DNA of 16,958 nucleotides from an uncultured Collinsella sp. (GTDB taxonomy: Bacteria; Actinomycetota; Coriobacteriia; Coriobacteriales; Coriobacteriaceae). The translations under genes were made by a program, and so were the position numbers. Location of the stretch: the NCBI GenBank assembly GCA_902495155.1, contig CABUWD010000033.1, forward strand, positions 1 to 16,958. Direction: 5' to 3'. The notes beneath the pieces are model-generated. The model made no database searches and was not told the origin of the DNA. It worked only from the letters and a program-made list of their open reading frames with translations. Of the stretch, positions 1 to 7,015 are shown in pieces; the stretch's first letter is position 1, and each line of letters opens with the position of its first letter.

Positions 1-1
1 C

Positions 2-1216
2 ATCAATATCCCCCGCTTTATCGAACAGATCCGCGAGAAGGACTTCGGCGGCGCTCTCGATACCATTCGCGAGGACTCCATGCTTCCCGCCATCTGCGGC
101 CGCGTCTGCCCGCAGGAGAACCAGTGCGAGGGCAAGTGCATCCGTGGTAAGAAGTCCGAGCCCGTGGCCATCGGCCAGCTCGAGCGCTTCCTGGGTGACC
201 GCCCCGAGCTCGCCTCCACGCCCAAGATGGCCCCCAAGAACGGTAAGAAGGTCGCCGTCGTCGGCTCCGGCCCGTCCGGCATCACCTGCGCCGGCGAGCT
301 CGCCCGCAACGGCTTTGACGTCACCGTCTTTGAGGCCTTCTTCACCGGCGGCGGCGTGCTGGTCTACGGCATCCCCGAGTTCCGTCTGCCCAAGGCAGTC
401 GTCAAGCGCGAGATTGACGGCCTGGAGGACATGGGCGTCAAGTTTGAGTACAACTCCGTCGTGGGCAACATGGCCACGGCCGAGGAGCTGTTCGAGCAGG
501 GCTTCGACGCCATCTACGTGGCGACCGGCGCTGGCCTACCCAAGTTCCTCAATGTCCCCGGCGAGAACCTGCCCAACGTCTTCTTCGCAAACGAGTACCT
601 CACCCGCGTGAACCTGATGAAGGCCAACAAGTTCCCCGAGTACGACACCCCCACCAAGCACGGCAAGAACGTCGTTGTCTTTGGTGGCGGCAACGTGGCT
701 ATGGACGCCGTCCGTACCGCCAAGCGCCTGGGCGCCGAGCACGCCATCATCGCCTATCGTCGTACCGAGGACGAGATGCCCTGCCGTCGCGCCGAGCTGC
801 ACCACGCTAAGGCCGAGGGCGTCGAGGTTCTGCCGCTCGTCTCCCCGCTCGAGTTTGTCGCTGGCGAGGACGGCTCCGTATGCGCCGTCAAGGTCCAGAA
901 GATGGAGCTCGGCGAGCCCGACGAGTCCGGCCGCCGTCGTCCGGTGCCCATCGAGGGCGCCATCGAGGAGATCCCCTGCGACGTCGCGATCTCGGCTATC
1001 GGCACCAACGCCAACCCCTTCGCAAAGAAGATCGGCGGCAAGATGGAGCTCAACAAGTGGGGCTACATCGTTGCCGATGAGGAGACCGGCCAGACCACCG
1101 ATCCCCGCATCTGGGCTGGCGGCGACATCGTCACCGGTGCCGCTACGGTCATTCTGGCGATGGGTGCCGGCAAGAAGGCCGCTGCCTCCATCACCAAGAG
1201 CCTGCTGGGCGAGTAA
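2..1216 (+). CDS. gltA: NADPH-dependent glutamate synthase small subunit (5' end cut off)
   Basis: This is the FAD- and Fe-S-containing subunit that passes electrons from NADPH to glutamate formation from glutamine and 2-oxoglutarate, or the closely related stand-alone GltA enzyme. The reading frame is open from base 2, so the start lies left of the window; 404 residues are visible of a usual 450-470. Near the visible N-terminus, four cysteines (visible residues 32, 36, 42, 46, in CGRVCPQENQCEGKC) are expected to bind a 4Fe-4S cluster. Next come an FAD-binding GSGPSG loop, a second dinucleotide-binding GGGNVAMD loop for NADPH, and the C-terminal FAD motif around WAGGDIVTG. It ends in TAA, followed 28 bases later by a strong terminator. 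Other members of the family (the glutamate synthase beta subunit GltD, or the sulfide dehydrogenase-associated subunit) cannot be fully excluded without the upstream partner gene. Confidence 0.93.
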   Translation: MNIPRFIEQIREKDFGGALDTIREDSMLPAICGRVCPQENQCEGKCIRGKKSEPVAIGQLERFLGDRPELASTPKMAPKNGKKVAVVGSGPSGITCAGELARNGFDVTVFEAFFTGGGVLVYGIPEFRLPKAVVKREIDGLEDMGVKFEYNSVVGNMATAEELFEQGFDAIYVATGAGLPKFLNVPGENLPNVFFANEYLTRVNLMKANKFPEYDTPTKHGKNVVVFGGGNVAMDAVRTAKRLGAEHAIIAYRRTEDEMPCRRAELHHAKAEGVEVLPLVSPLEFVAGEDGSVCAVKVQKMELGEPDESGRRRPVPIEGAIEEIPCDVAISAIGTNANPFAKKIGGKMELNKWGYIVADEETGQTTDPRIWAGGDIVTGAATVILAMGAGKKAAASITKSLLGE

Positions 1217-1244
1217 TCACCTACAGCGCTAGCCATCAAACGGC

Positions 1245-1283
1245 AAAGTCCCCGTCGAGCACACGCCCGGCGGGGACTTTTTC
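1245..1283 (+). terminator. Rho-independent terminator of gltA
   Basis: The 10-bp perfect stem AAAGTCCCCG (1245-1254) pairs with CGGGGACTTT (1271-1280). The loop is 16 nt and a run of T (1278-1282) follows. It lies 28 bases after the gltA stop codon and is oriented to end the + strand transcript. Confidence 0.85.
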
Positions 1284-1286
1284 TAT

Positions 1287-1349
1287 GCCGGCCAACCCAT
1301 CACCACAAAGGGAACATGCGCCTTTGTGGTGGTCGGGGACTTGGCCGGC
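1287..1349. repeat. Two-part palindrome, copy A of a 31-bp dispersed repeat
   Basis: The inner arms CACCACAAAGG (1301-1311) and CCTTTGTGGTG (1321-1331) pair perfectly around a 9-nt loop. The outer arms GCCGGCCAA (1287-1295) and TTGGCCGGC (1341-1349) also pair perfectly. The inner 31 bp match, on the opposite strand, the terminator palindrome at 4003-4033 at 28 of 31 positions. A GGGGAC word lies at 1335-1340. The element sits between two convergent genes, and I infer a mobile or REP-like repeat. Confidence 0.7.
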
Positions 1350-1368
1350 GAACCAATTCCGACGTTTG

Positions 1369-1423
1369 TCTCAATCTGTAACACCTAGAGCCCAACTATC
1401 AGGTTTGGTGTTACAGATCGAGA
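1369..1423. repeat. Long inverted repeat, possible bidirectional terminator
   Basis: ATCTGTAACACC (1374-1385) pairs perfectly with GGTGTTACAGAT (1407-1418). Beyond one mismatch, TCTC pairs with GAGA, giving a 17-bp stem with a 21-nt loop. It lies between the convergent gltA and surface-protein genes. The tail on the + side reads TTTTGTAAAA, and the - side lacks a T run, so termination of the surface gene here is only possible, not shown. Confidence 0.55.
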
Positions 1424-1461
1424 TTTTGTAAAAGCCGAGAATGGGCGCTGCCACCAAAAGC

Positions 1462-3024
1462 CTAGCGCTTGCGGCGCTTGGTTGCGGCGATGCCGGCAGC
1501 GGCAACGGTTGCGCCGGCGATGCCAAGGGCCGCTGCCGCCGTCGCGGCGTTGTCGCCCGTGGCGGCCAGAGTGCCCACGGACTTCTGGGCAGCGGTGGCC
1601 TTCGCGGCCGGCTTGGAGGCAGCAGTCGTGGAACTCGCCTGAGTCAGCGTCACGGACGGCGTGCCAGTCTCACTTCCGCCGCCTGGCTGCGGCGTGGGAG
1701 CCGGGGTAGGCTCAGGCTGCGGCGTGGGCTCAGGCTCGACCGCATCTCCGGAGCTGATTACCACGCTGCGGGCAACCTCGTCGGAGGTCCTAACATCCTG
1801 GATAGTGGACGACCCGGCAGCACCGATGACGAGTCCGTTTCCCGTAGTTTCTCGCACAGTGCCGCCGGCGGGAGTCGTAACTACCGATCCGCCATCAATT
1901 GAGAGACAAGGGGCTGCATCACCTTGATTGACAGCGTAGATTGCCGCTGCATTACCCGACACCTCAACATTTGAATTAATGATGTCAATTCGAGGGATGG
2001 CGGACTGGGAGCCGGACTGGGAATATATTCCGTAGCCATGTTTACGACTGTGGCCAGTTCCGTCACCGCATCGAACTGTAAGGCTCGAATTCTCGACGAG
2101 CACCCGCGACACGCCGTCCTGCGCGCGCATCCAAACACCATCCAAAACCTCGGCACTATCACTCGCCACGAGCGTAACATCCGCCCCGTTGGTAATACTC
2201 AAATATGTATCCTTACCCCCGGACGAATACAGGGCGACCGACAACATGTTTGCATTACGCGCCGCCGCATCTAATTTTGCGTTATCCACCGCGATGCAGC
2301 CTCCATGCTCGGAGGAGATGTTTTCGGCATAGACTGCAACGGCATTGAGCCCCCCATTCGCCTCCGCCTCAACGTGGACGTCGGCGCCCTCGTTAATGGT
2401 TATGTTGCCTGCCCGCGTATGAATGCCGATGGTATGAGGCACTTTGTTCGTTGCCGTCACGTTAACGTTGGCACCGCGGATGTCCACGTCACCGCCGGCC
2501 TTACCGTCCCCCGAAACCGCTATCGTATCGGTCCCGGCCGTCGCGTTGAGAGTCACGTCGCCCGAGATGGCGAGGCTACCGCACTCGACCATAACAGCGC
2601 TCCTGCTCTTCTGTGGTTCGGCCGTCGCGTTGAGGGTTCCCTCCCCCGTGATGGCAAGGTTGCCGTCCTTGACCTCGATAGCGCTCTGCAAGGAATCGGC
2701 CGTTACGGTGTTGGTGCCCGTCACGCCGATATTGAGGTTGCCCTGAGCGCTGATACCGGCGCCGTTGTAGCCATTGAGCTTCATGTCGTCGGCGCCGTCC
2801 CAGGACCACGTTCCGGCCTCGTCGCCGGCGCCCTTGTTGTACTGCGTGCCGCCGACGTTGACCCATTTGGCGGCGAGCGCCACGCTCGGTAGCAGCAGCT
2901 GGCCGGCCATGAGTGCGCAGGCCCCCGCGCAGGCGAGCTTGGCGCCCACGCGACGCCACGTTCCGTGGGAGAGCGCGCACGCGCGGCCGTGGTCGATTGG
3001 GTTGTCATGGATTTGCTTTCGCAT
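1462..3024 (-). CDS. Secreted surface protein with beta-helix-like repeats and LAATG cell-wall sorting signal
   Basis: This is a 520-residue exported protein, probably attached to the cell wall. Residues 1-52 look like a long signal peptide: charged N-terminus, hydrophobic stretch around 30-45, and cleavage after VALA or VALAA. The body (about 53-425) is rich in G, N, T and V. It carries loosely repeated units such as LAITGEGTLNATA and LAISGDVTLNATA, and ends in a run of similar short beta-strand segments, as expected of a right-handed beta-helix of the carbohydrate-binding-domain type. A Pro/Glu/Thr linker (430-447) leads to LAATG (486-490), an alanine-rich hydrophobic helix and the basic tail KRRKR, which is a sortase signal layout. 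The start is set by AAGGAGG (3030-3036), 5 bases before ATG. The frame stays open upstream to 4008, but that part is antisense to the regulator gene. The ligand is unknown. The gene is divergent from the regulator at 3139. Confidence 0.82.
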   Translation of the reverse strand: MRKQIHDNPIDHGRACALSHGTWRRVGAKLACAGACALMAGQLLLPSVALAAKWVNVGGTQYNKGAGDEAGTWSWDGADDMKLNGYNGAGISAQGNLNIGVTGTNTVTADSLQSAIEVKDGNLAITGEGTLNATAEPQKSRSAVMVECGSLAISGDVTLNATAGTDTIAVSGDGKAGGDVDIRGANVNVTATNKVPHTIGIHTRAGNITINEGADVHVEAEANGGLNAVAVYAENISSEHGGCIAVDNAKLDAAARNANMLSVALYSSGGKDTYLSITNGADVTLVASDSAEVLDGVWMRAQDGVSRVLVENSSLTVRCGDGTGHSRKHGYGIYSQSGSQSAIPRIDIINSNVEVSGNAAAIYAVNQGDAAPCLSIDGGSVVTTPAGGTVRETTGNGLVIGAAGSSTIQDVRTSDEVARSVVISSGDAVEPEPTPQPEPTPAPTPQPGGGSETGTPSVTLTQASSTTAASKPAAKATAAQKSVGTLAATGDNAATAAAALGIAGATVAAAGIAATKRRKR

Positions 3025-3051
3025 ATGAGCCTCCTTGTCGTAAGGGGTGCT

Positions 3052-3069
3052 TCTGTAACACCATGTTAC
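3052..3069. promoter_or_regulatory. Candidate operator in the divergent promoter region
   Basis: The 113-base gap between the surface protein and regulator starts (3025-3138) contains the dyad GTAACA-cca-TGTTAC (3055-3069). The word TCTGTAACACC that begins it (3052-3062) also occurs in the inverted repeat at the other end of the surface gene (1375-1385). A regulator-binding site is plausible but unproven. I could not assign convincing -35/-10 boxes in this gap. Confidence 0.35.
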
Positions 3070-3138
3070 GGGAAGATATCCGGATCCCGGGGCACAAATT
3101 CTCATGTGGCGCACCTGCCAGCGCAAAAGGCAACGAGC

Positions 3139-3993
3139 ATGCGATTGCCAAGCGCGCCCCCCGAAAGGCCTGCCATCAATCCCTTTGTTGAGCCCTCTCA
3201 TGCCCTCGCCAAACAGGCATGCTGGAGCATCGCGCTCGTCATGGTTCTTGCCTGCTTGTTCTCGACCCTCGACAACGTTGTCACACTCTCCAACGCCCAC
3301 GGCACCATCGCCGTGCAAACCTGGCCACGCCTCTTTTTGGCAGCGAGCGGCCTGGCCGCCAGCATTATCTTTGATCTTGCCGAGCGTCGCTACATGGGAC
3401 TCGTCATGCTCGGCGTCACGGTGCTTTCCACCATCTCGATCTTGGCCGTGGAAGCTGGCGCCGACCCCAACTTGGGCCTCATCGTCTTTTACCTGAGCTC
3501 GGGCTTTTTTGTCACGTTCTTTACCGCCACCTTTACACAGCTGGCACCGCGCATGCATGCACCCGCCCTCTGGGCCGGCATGGGGCGCGCCGCCAACAAT
3601 GTATGTGCATTCACTACATCGGGCATCTCGCTTGCCCTCATCATGATCGGTGCGCTCATGCTGCTTGTGGCGGCGAGTGTGGCGTTTGTAGCCGCGGGCC
3701 TGTTCCGCCTGCCCCAAACCGAGCAGGAGCGCAAGCGCGAGCAGCTGGCAGAAGAAGCACTCGCCGCCCCCACCATCGAGGAGCAACGCCAGGCCTTCAT
3801 CGCCAACCACGCTCTCACCCCGCGCGAAGTCGACGTGCTCATGGCCGTGACCCAGGATGAACGCCCGCTCAAGCAGGTCGCCGAGGAGCTCGGTATCTCG
3901 ATGCGCATGGTGCAGCGCCACCTGAGCTCTATCTACCAAAAGACCGACACGCAGACGCGCGCCGGTCTCACCAAGGCCTTCCCCTCCGCCTAA
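3139..3993 (+). CDS. Membrane-bound LuxR-type transcriptional regulator (six-helix form)
   Basis: This is a predicted 284-residue DNA-binding regulator anchored in the membrane. About six hydrophobic segments fill residues 25-200, for example the stretches with SIALVMVLACLF, LFLAASGLAASIIF and LIMIGALMLLVAASVAFVAA. A charged linker (QTEQERKREQLAEEALAA) leads to a LuxR/GerE-type helix-turn-helix at the C-terminus (about 224-284): LTPREVDVL, then LKQVAEELGISMRMVQRHLSSIYQK. Coriobacteria have many such regulators, usually with about twelve helices, so this one looks like a half-length form. The ATG at 3139 was chosen because AAAGG lies 8 bases upstream. The frame is open to 2965, but that part overlaps the divergent surface gene and reads as non-protein-like sequence. 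It probably controls the neighbouring surface gene (inference from divergence). The signal sensed is unknown. Confidence 0.82.
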   Translation: MRLPSAPPERPAINPFVEPSHALAKQACWSIALVMVLACLFSTLDNVVTLSNAHGTIAVQTWPRLFLAASGLAASIIFDLAERRYMGLVMLGVTVLSTISILAVEAGADPNLGLIVFYLSSGFFVTFFTATFTQLAPRMHAPALWAGMGRAANNVCAFTTSGISLALIMIGALMLLVAASVAFVAAGLFRLPQTEQERKREQLAEEALAAPTIEEQRQAFIANHALTPREVDVLMAVTQDERPLKQVAEELGISMRMVQRHLSSIYQKTDTQTRAGLTKAFPSA

Positions 3994-3995
3994 AA

Positions 3996-4040
3996 CAAAA
4001 ACCACCACAAAGGTGCCTGTCCCCTTTGTGGTGGTTTTTG
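3996..4040. terminator. Bidirectional terminator, copy B of the 31-bp repeat
   Basis: An 18-bp perfect stem forms between CAAAAACCACCACAAAGG (3996-4013) and CCTTTGTGGTGGTTTTTG (4023-4040), with a 9-nt loop holding CTGTCC. T runs on either strand suit both convergent genes: the regulator ending at 3993 and the kinase-like gene ending at 4046. Its core matches the palindrome at 1301-1331 on the opposite strand. Confidence 0.85.
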
Positions 4041-4045
4041 GTCGG

Positions 4046-4669
4046 TTAGCCTTCGAGCTGCGCCACCTTGTAGCGGTAGGCTGCGGCGATGACGTCCTTG
4101 CAGCCTTCGCGGCCCAGCTTGGCGCGGTTGACGACGATGTCTTTACCGCTCGTCATCTTCCACTTGCCGGCGCTATAGCGCTTATAGAACGCCTCGCGCG
4201 CCTTCTGCTGCTGTTTGACCAGCTTGGCGCCCTTCTTTTTATTAAGGCCACGCTTCTTGCGCACGATCTCGACGCGGTCCTCAAGGGGTGCGGTCACCAA
4301 CACGGCAATGTGGTTGGGGTTGTTGCGCAGCAGGTAATCGGACAGACGGCCTTCGATAATGCAGCTCTCGGTCTCGCCCAGATCCAAAATCACCTGGCTC
4401 ATCTTTTGGAACAACTTATCCGAGTACGAACGCGCATCGTAGCGGTCGGGCAGAAACGCCATGTTCTCCACGGCCAGACGCTCATCATAGGCGGCCATCT
4501 TATCGAGCGACTCGCCCGCGCGCAGCGACGCACGTACCAGCAGCTCGTTATCGTACAGCGGAATCCCCAACTCGTCGGCAAGCATGCGACCAATCTCGTG
4601 GCCCTCGGCACCAAAGTCGCGCGCGATGGTAATGACCACAGGATTCTTCTTATTCTCCAGATCGCTCAT
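4046..4669 (-). CDS. Cytidylate kinase-like family protein
   Basis: This 207-residue P-loop protein belongs to the cytidylate-kinase-like group (Cytidylate_kin2 type), whose substrate is generally not known. The N-terminus has beta-strand VVITIARDFG, then a modified P-loop GAEGHEIG (20-27) in place of the classical GKS loop. A LIE-like segment, CIIEGRLSDYLL, and VLVTAPLEDRVEIV follow as in nucleoside monophosphate kinases. A very basic region, KKRGLNKKKGAKLVKQQQKA, is typical of the lid. The ATG at 4669 follows AGAAAGGA at a good distance. An ATG further upstream at 4714 would read through a repeat hairpin and is not favoured. It is the last gene after the amino-acid ABC transporter, separated from it by a 48-base gap holding that hairpin. 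A role in transport is not implied by sequence. Confidence 0.85.
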   Translation of the reverse strand: MSDLENKKNPVVITIARDFGAEGHEIGRMLADELGIPLYDNELLVRASLRAGESLDKMAAYDERLAVENMAFLPDRYDARSYSDKLFQKMSQVILDLGETESCIIEGRLSDYLLRNNPNHIAVLVTAPLEDRVEIVRKKRGLNKKKGAKLVKQQQKAREAFYKRYSAGKWKMTSGKDIVVNRAKLGREGCKDVIAAAYRYKVAQLEG

Positions 4670-4685
4670 CGCGATTCCTTTCTCT

Positions 4686-4716
4686 ATGTGACAAAGGGGC
4701 TGTCCCTTTGCCACAT
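4686..4716. repeat. GTCCC-type palindromic repeat between permease and kinase-like gene
   Basis: ATGTG-A-CAAAGGG (4686-4698) pairs with CCCTTTG-C-CACAT (4704-4716), 12 of 13 positions, around a 5-nt loop. Read on the - strand the centre is CAAAGGGACAGCCCCTTTG, close to the centre of the 3996-4040 element. It lacks a T run, so it may be an intercistronic stem-loop rather than a full terminator. Confidence 0.65.
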
Positions 4717-4717
4717 T

Positions 4718-5356
4718 CTACGCTGCCACCATTCGCCTCTGATATGCGCGAACCAGCAACGAGATGCCAAAGTTGAGCACAAAGTACATCGCAAACACCA
4801 GGCCGTAGAGCATAAGAACCTGCGACAGGTCAATCGCGTGGGCCATCACGACATTTGCCGTGTACATGAGCTCGGCCACGTTAATGCCCGAAAGATACGA
4901 GCTGTCCTTAATGACGGTCGTGCACTGGCTAAACAGCGCCGGAATGATCGTCTTAAACGTCTGCGGCAGAATGATGTAGCACATGGTGGCAAAGAAGCCA
5001 AAGCCCTGGCTCTGCGCTGCCTCAAACTGGCCGCGCGGAATCGAGTTGAGACCGCCGCGCACAATCTCGGCCATAACGGCGCTGGTAAACAGCGTAAAGG
5101 CGATGGTCGAAATCACAATGTCCAAACCCTGCACCGTAAAGTAGATAAACAGGATCCACAGCAGGTTTGGCGTGCAACGGAACAGCTCGATATAGGCGCT
5201 CACCAAAATACGAAACGGGCGGGGCGCATAGCTTTTAACGAGCGCCAGCACCGTGCCAAAGATGAGCGAGAAAAAGATCGACAGCGCCGAGATCTCGATT
5301 GTCTTAACAAAGCCGCCCCAAATGTAGAGCAGGTTGGTCGCGTTGAAGATTTCCAT
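4718..5356 (-). CDS. Polar amino-acid ABC transporter permease
   Basis: This 212-residue integral membrane permease is of the His/Glu/Gln/Arg/opine family (HisM/GlnP type). Hydrophobic segments occur at about 15-40, 52-75, 78-100 and 180-205. The cytoplasmic coupling (EAA) loop is visible as FEAAQSQGFGFFATMCYIILPQ, which docks on the ATPase encoded upstream in the operon. The length is normal for the family. The ATG is 3 bases after the stop of the preceding permease, and its ribosome site AGGAGG lies inside that gene's last codons, so translation is probably coupled. It pairs with the permease at 5360-6106 to form a heterodimeric channel. In gene order the operon matches the actinobacterial glutamate uptake cluster gluABCD, but the substrate cannot be fixed from sequence. 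Confidence 0.92.
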   Translation of the reverse strand: MEIFNATNLLYIWGGFVKTIEISALSIFFSLIFGTVLALVKSYAPRPFRILVSAYIELFRCTPNLLWILFIYFTVQGLDIVISTIAFTLFTSAVMAEIVRGGLNSIPRGQFEAAQSQGFGFFATMCYIILPQTFKTIIPALFSQCTTVIKDSSYLSGINVAELMYTANVVMAHAIDLSQVLMLYGLVFAMYFVLNFGISLLVRAYQRRMVAA

Positions 5357-5359
5357 GCG

Positions 5360-6106
5360 CTAGGCCTCCTCTACGTTGTCGAGCCCCAGCTCGGCCAGGC
5401 TCACGCCGCGCGGACGCTCCTTGGAGCGGCGCTCGAGCCACTGCACCAGCATGGCGAGCGGAAAGCAGATGATGAAGTACATAAGGCAGCAGACGATGTA
5501 TCCCTGCAGGTAACCGTACAGACTCACAAAGTTGTCGGAACGGTACATAAGGTCGCCGCCGGCCACAAGCGCCAGCACCGACGTGTTCTTGACCAGGTTG
5601 AGTGCCTGGTTACACAGCGGCGGCAGAATGATCTTGAATGTCTGGGGCAGCACGATGTACCAGTACGCCTGCGCACGGGTGAAGCCCTGGCTCTGGGCCG
5701 CCTCCATCTGACCGCGCGGAACCGCCTCGATACCAGTGCGGATGACCTCCGAAATGTAGGCCGCGTGATACAGGCCCACACCCAAGAAGCCCAGCACGAA
5801 CGGCGCGATGCGCACCGGCTGATCGGCACCGGTTATGGCCTGCAAAAACTGCGGACCGGCCATGTACATAAAGAGCACCTGTACGGGCAACGGAGTGTTC
5901 TGGTAAAACTCCACGTACACGCGGCTTATGGCGCGCAGCACGCGCGAGCGAGTGGTAGAGAACACGCCCAGCAGCGTGCCCAGCACCAGCGACAGCAGCA
6001 GGCCGGCAACGACCACCTGCAGCGTCACGCCAAAGCCCTCCCAGAAGGGCCCCATGTTTTGGAATGTCGTCGACCAACGGTCGGCGTCAAATAATCCTTC
6101 GAGCAT
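5360..6106 (-). CDS. Polar amino-acid ABC transporter permease
   Basis: This is a 248-residue permease of the same HisM/GlnP family as its neighbour and the other half of the channel. It has an N-terminal membrane helix after the hydrophilic start (VTLQVVVAGLLLSLVLGTLLGV) and the motif VYVEFYQNTPLPVQVLFMY. The EAA loop reads MEAAQSQGFTRAQAYWYIVLPQ, followed by NTSVLALV and a last helix near the C-terminus. The tail after it (QWLERRSKERPRG) is charged and slightly long. The start at 6106 is set by a purine-rich AAGGAAGGAA just upstream. An ATG further up (6139) would overlap the lipoprotein gene by 8 bases and has no comparable ribosome site. A gap of 25 bases separates it from the lipoprotein gene. 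Confidence 0.92.
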   Translation of the reverse strand: MLEGLFDADRWSTTFQNMGPFWEGFGVTLQVVVAGLLLSLVLGTLLGVFSTTRSRVLRAISRVYVEFYQNTPLPVQVLFMYMAGPQFLQAITGADQPVRIAPFVLGFLGVGLYHAAYISEVIRTGIEAVPRGQMEAAQSQGFTRAQAYWYIVLPQTFKIILPPLCNQALNLVKNTSVLALVAGGDLMYRSDNFVSLYGYLQGYIVCCLMYFIICFPLAMLVQWLERRSKERPRGVSLAELGLDNVEEA

Positions 6107-6131
6107 TTGATTCCTTCCTTGGACGATGCGC

Positions 6132-7010
6132 CTATACAAGACCCCAGGTCTTGACCTCTTGGTCGAGCCAGCCGTCGGCCAGGCGATCGCAAATCACCTG
6201 ATCGACCACGGCCGAAAGGTCGCAGCCCTTCTTGGTCGCCACGCCGTAGCCCTGCTCACCAAACTTGACCTCGGGCTGCAGCAGCTCAACGGTCTCGTTC
6301 ATGTAACCGGCCAGCGTGGAGCGGTCCATGGCAAAGACGTCGATATTGCCGGCGTCGAGCGAACTCTTGATGATGGGGTAGCCGCTAAAGGCCCTAAACT
6401 CGGGCTTGCAGCTAAAGCCGTTGTCCTTGATCATCTGCTCGATGAGGCCCTGTGTGGTGGCACCCTGGCTCACGCCAATGACCTTGCCATCCAGATCCTC
6501 AATCGAGGTAAAGCCCGAACGCTTCTTGACCATGAGTCCCACGTAGTCGGTGCGGTACGGCGTCGAGAAATCCCAGCTCTTCTTGCGCTCGTCGGTGATG
6601 GTGTAGGTCGCCGCGACCACGTCAAGCTGGCCGTTATCGATCAGCGGGCCGCGCGTCTTGGGTGTTACGTCGGTAAACTCGACAAGCTCCTGGGCACGGG
6701 CCTCCTTGTAGCTCACGCCAAAGACGGCAGCGGCGATCTGATAGCACAAATCGACTTCCATGCCCTCAAAGCGGCCCTTGGCGGTGTCGTAATAGCCATA
6801 GCCGGGAACGTCCTTCTTAACGCCGGCATTCAGATGGCCACGCGACTTGATGGCCGCGAGCTTGGACCCCTTGTCGGAGCCCTCGCCGCTGGTGGAGTTG
6901 CCGCAACCGGTAAGCGCGGTCCCCGTCAGCGCGAGCATGCCGGCGCCCGCCAGCTGCAAAAAATGACGGCGCGACACGGCCGCCCTCGTCATATCCGTCA
7001 TGTCCATCAC
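6132..7010 (-). CDS. Amino-acid ABC transporter substrate-binding lipoprotein with Tat-like signal
   Basis: This 292-residue extracytoplasmic receptor of the SBP_bac_3 family captures the amino acid and delivers it to the two permeases. The N-terminus has a twin-arginine-like motif SRRHFLQ (13-19), a hydrophobic core and a lipobox LTGC with the modified cysteine at 36. The mature part opens with IKSRGHLNAGVKKDVPGYGYYD. It contains GMEVDLCYQIAAAVFG, DVVAATYTITDERKKSWDFSTPY (ligand-contact region) and VIGVSQGATTQGLIEQ, all typical of the family. The first possible start is GTG at 7010, 5 bases after the ATPase stop; ATG codons at 7007, 7001 and 6992 are alternatives and all keep the full signal peptide. 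No strong ribosome site is seen, so translational coupling to the ATPase gene is likely. Glutamate, glutamine or aspartate is the likeliest ligand (inference). Confidence 0.93.
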   Translation of the reverse strand: MMDMTDMTRAAVSRRHFLQLAGAGMLALTGTALTGCGNSTSGEGSDKGSKLAAIKSRGHLNAGVKKDVPGYGYYDTAKGRFEGMEVDLCYQIAAAVFGVSYKEARAQELVEFTDVTPKTRGPLIDNGQLDVVAATYTITDERKKSWDFSTPYRTDYVGLMVKKRSGFTSIEDLDGKVIGVSQGATTQGLIEQMIKDNGFSCKPEFRAFSGYPIIKSSLDAGNIDVFAMDRSTLAGYMNETVELLQPEVKFGEQGYGVATKKGCDLSAVVDQVICDRLADGWLDQEVKTWGLV

Positions 7011-7015
7011 CGCGC

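Noticed and set aside
1245..1283. GTCCCCG/CGGGGAC stem as another member of the GGGGAC repeat family
   Set aside because: It is a normal gltA terminator stem. The word arises from the stem itself, and the flanks do not match other copies.
3025..4008. Upstream in-frame extension of the surface protein to an 848-residue product
   Set aside because: It runs antisense through the LuxR-type regulator and has low-complexity composition. A strong ribosome site and signal peptide fix the start at 3024.
4013..6094. Long open frame of 693 codons on the + strand
   Set aside because: It lies opposite the kinase-like and permease genes, is rich in His, Gln and Arg as antisense frames of high-GC genes are, and matches no domain.
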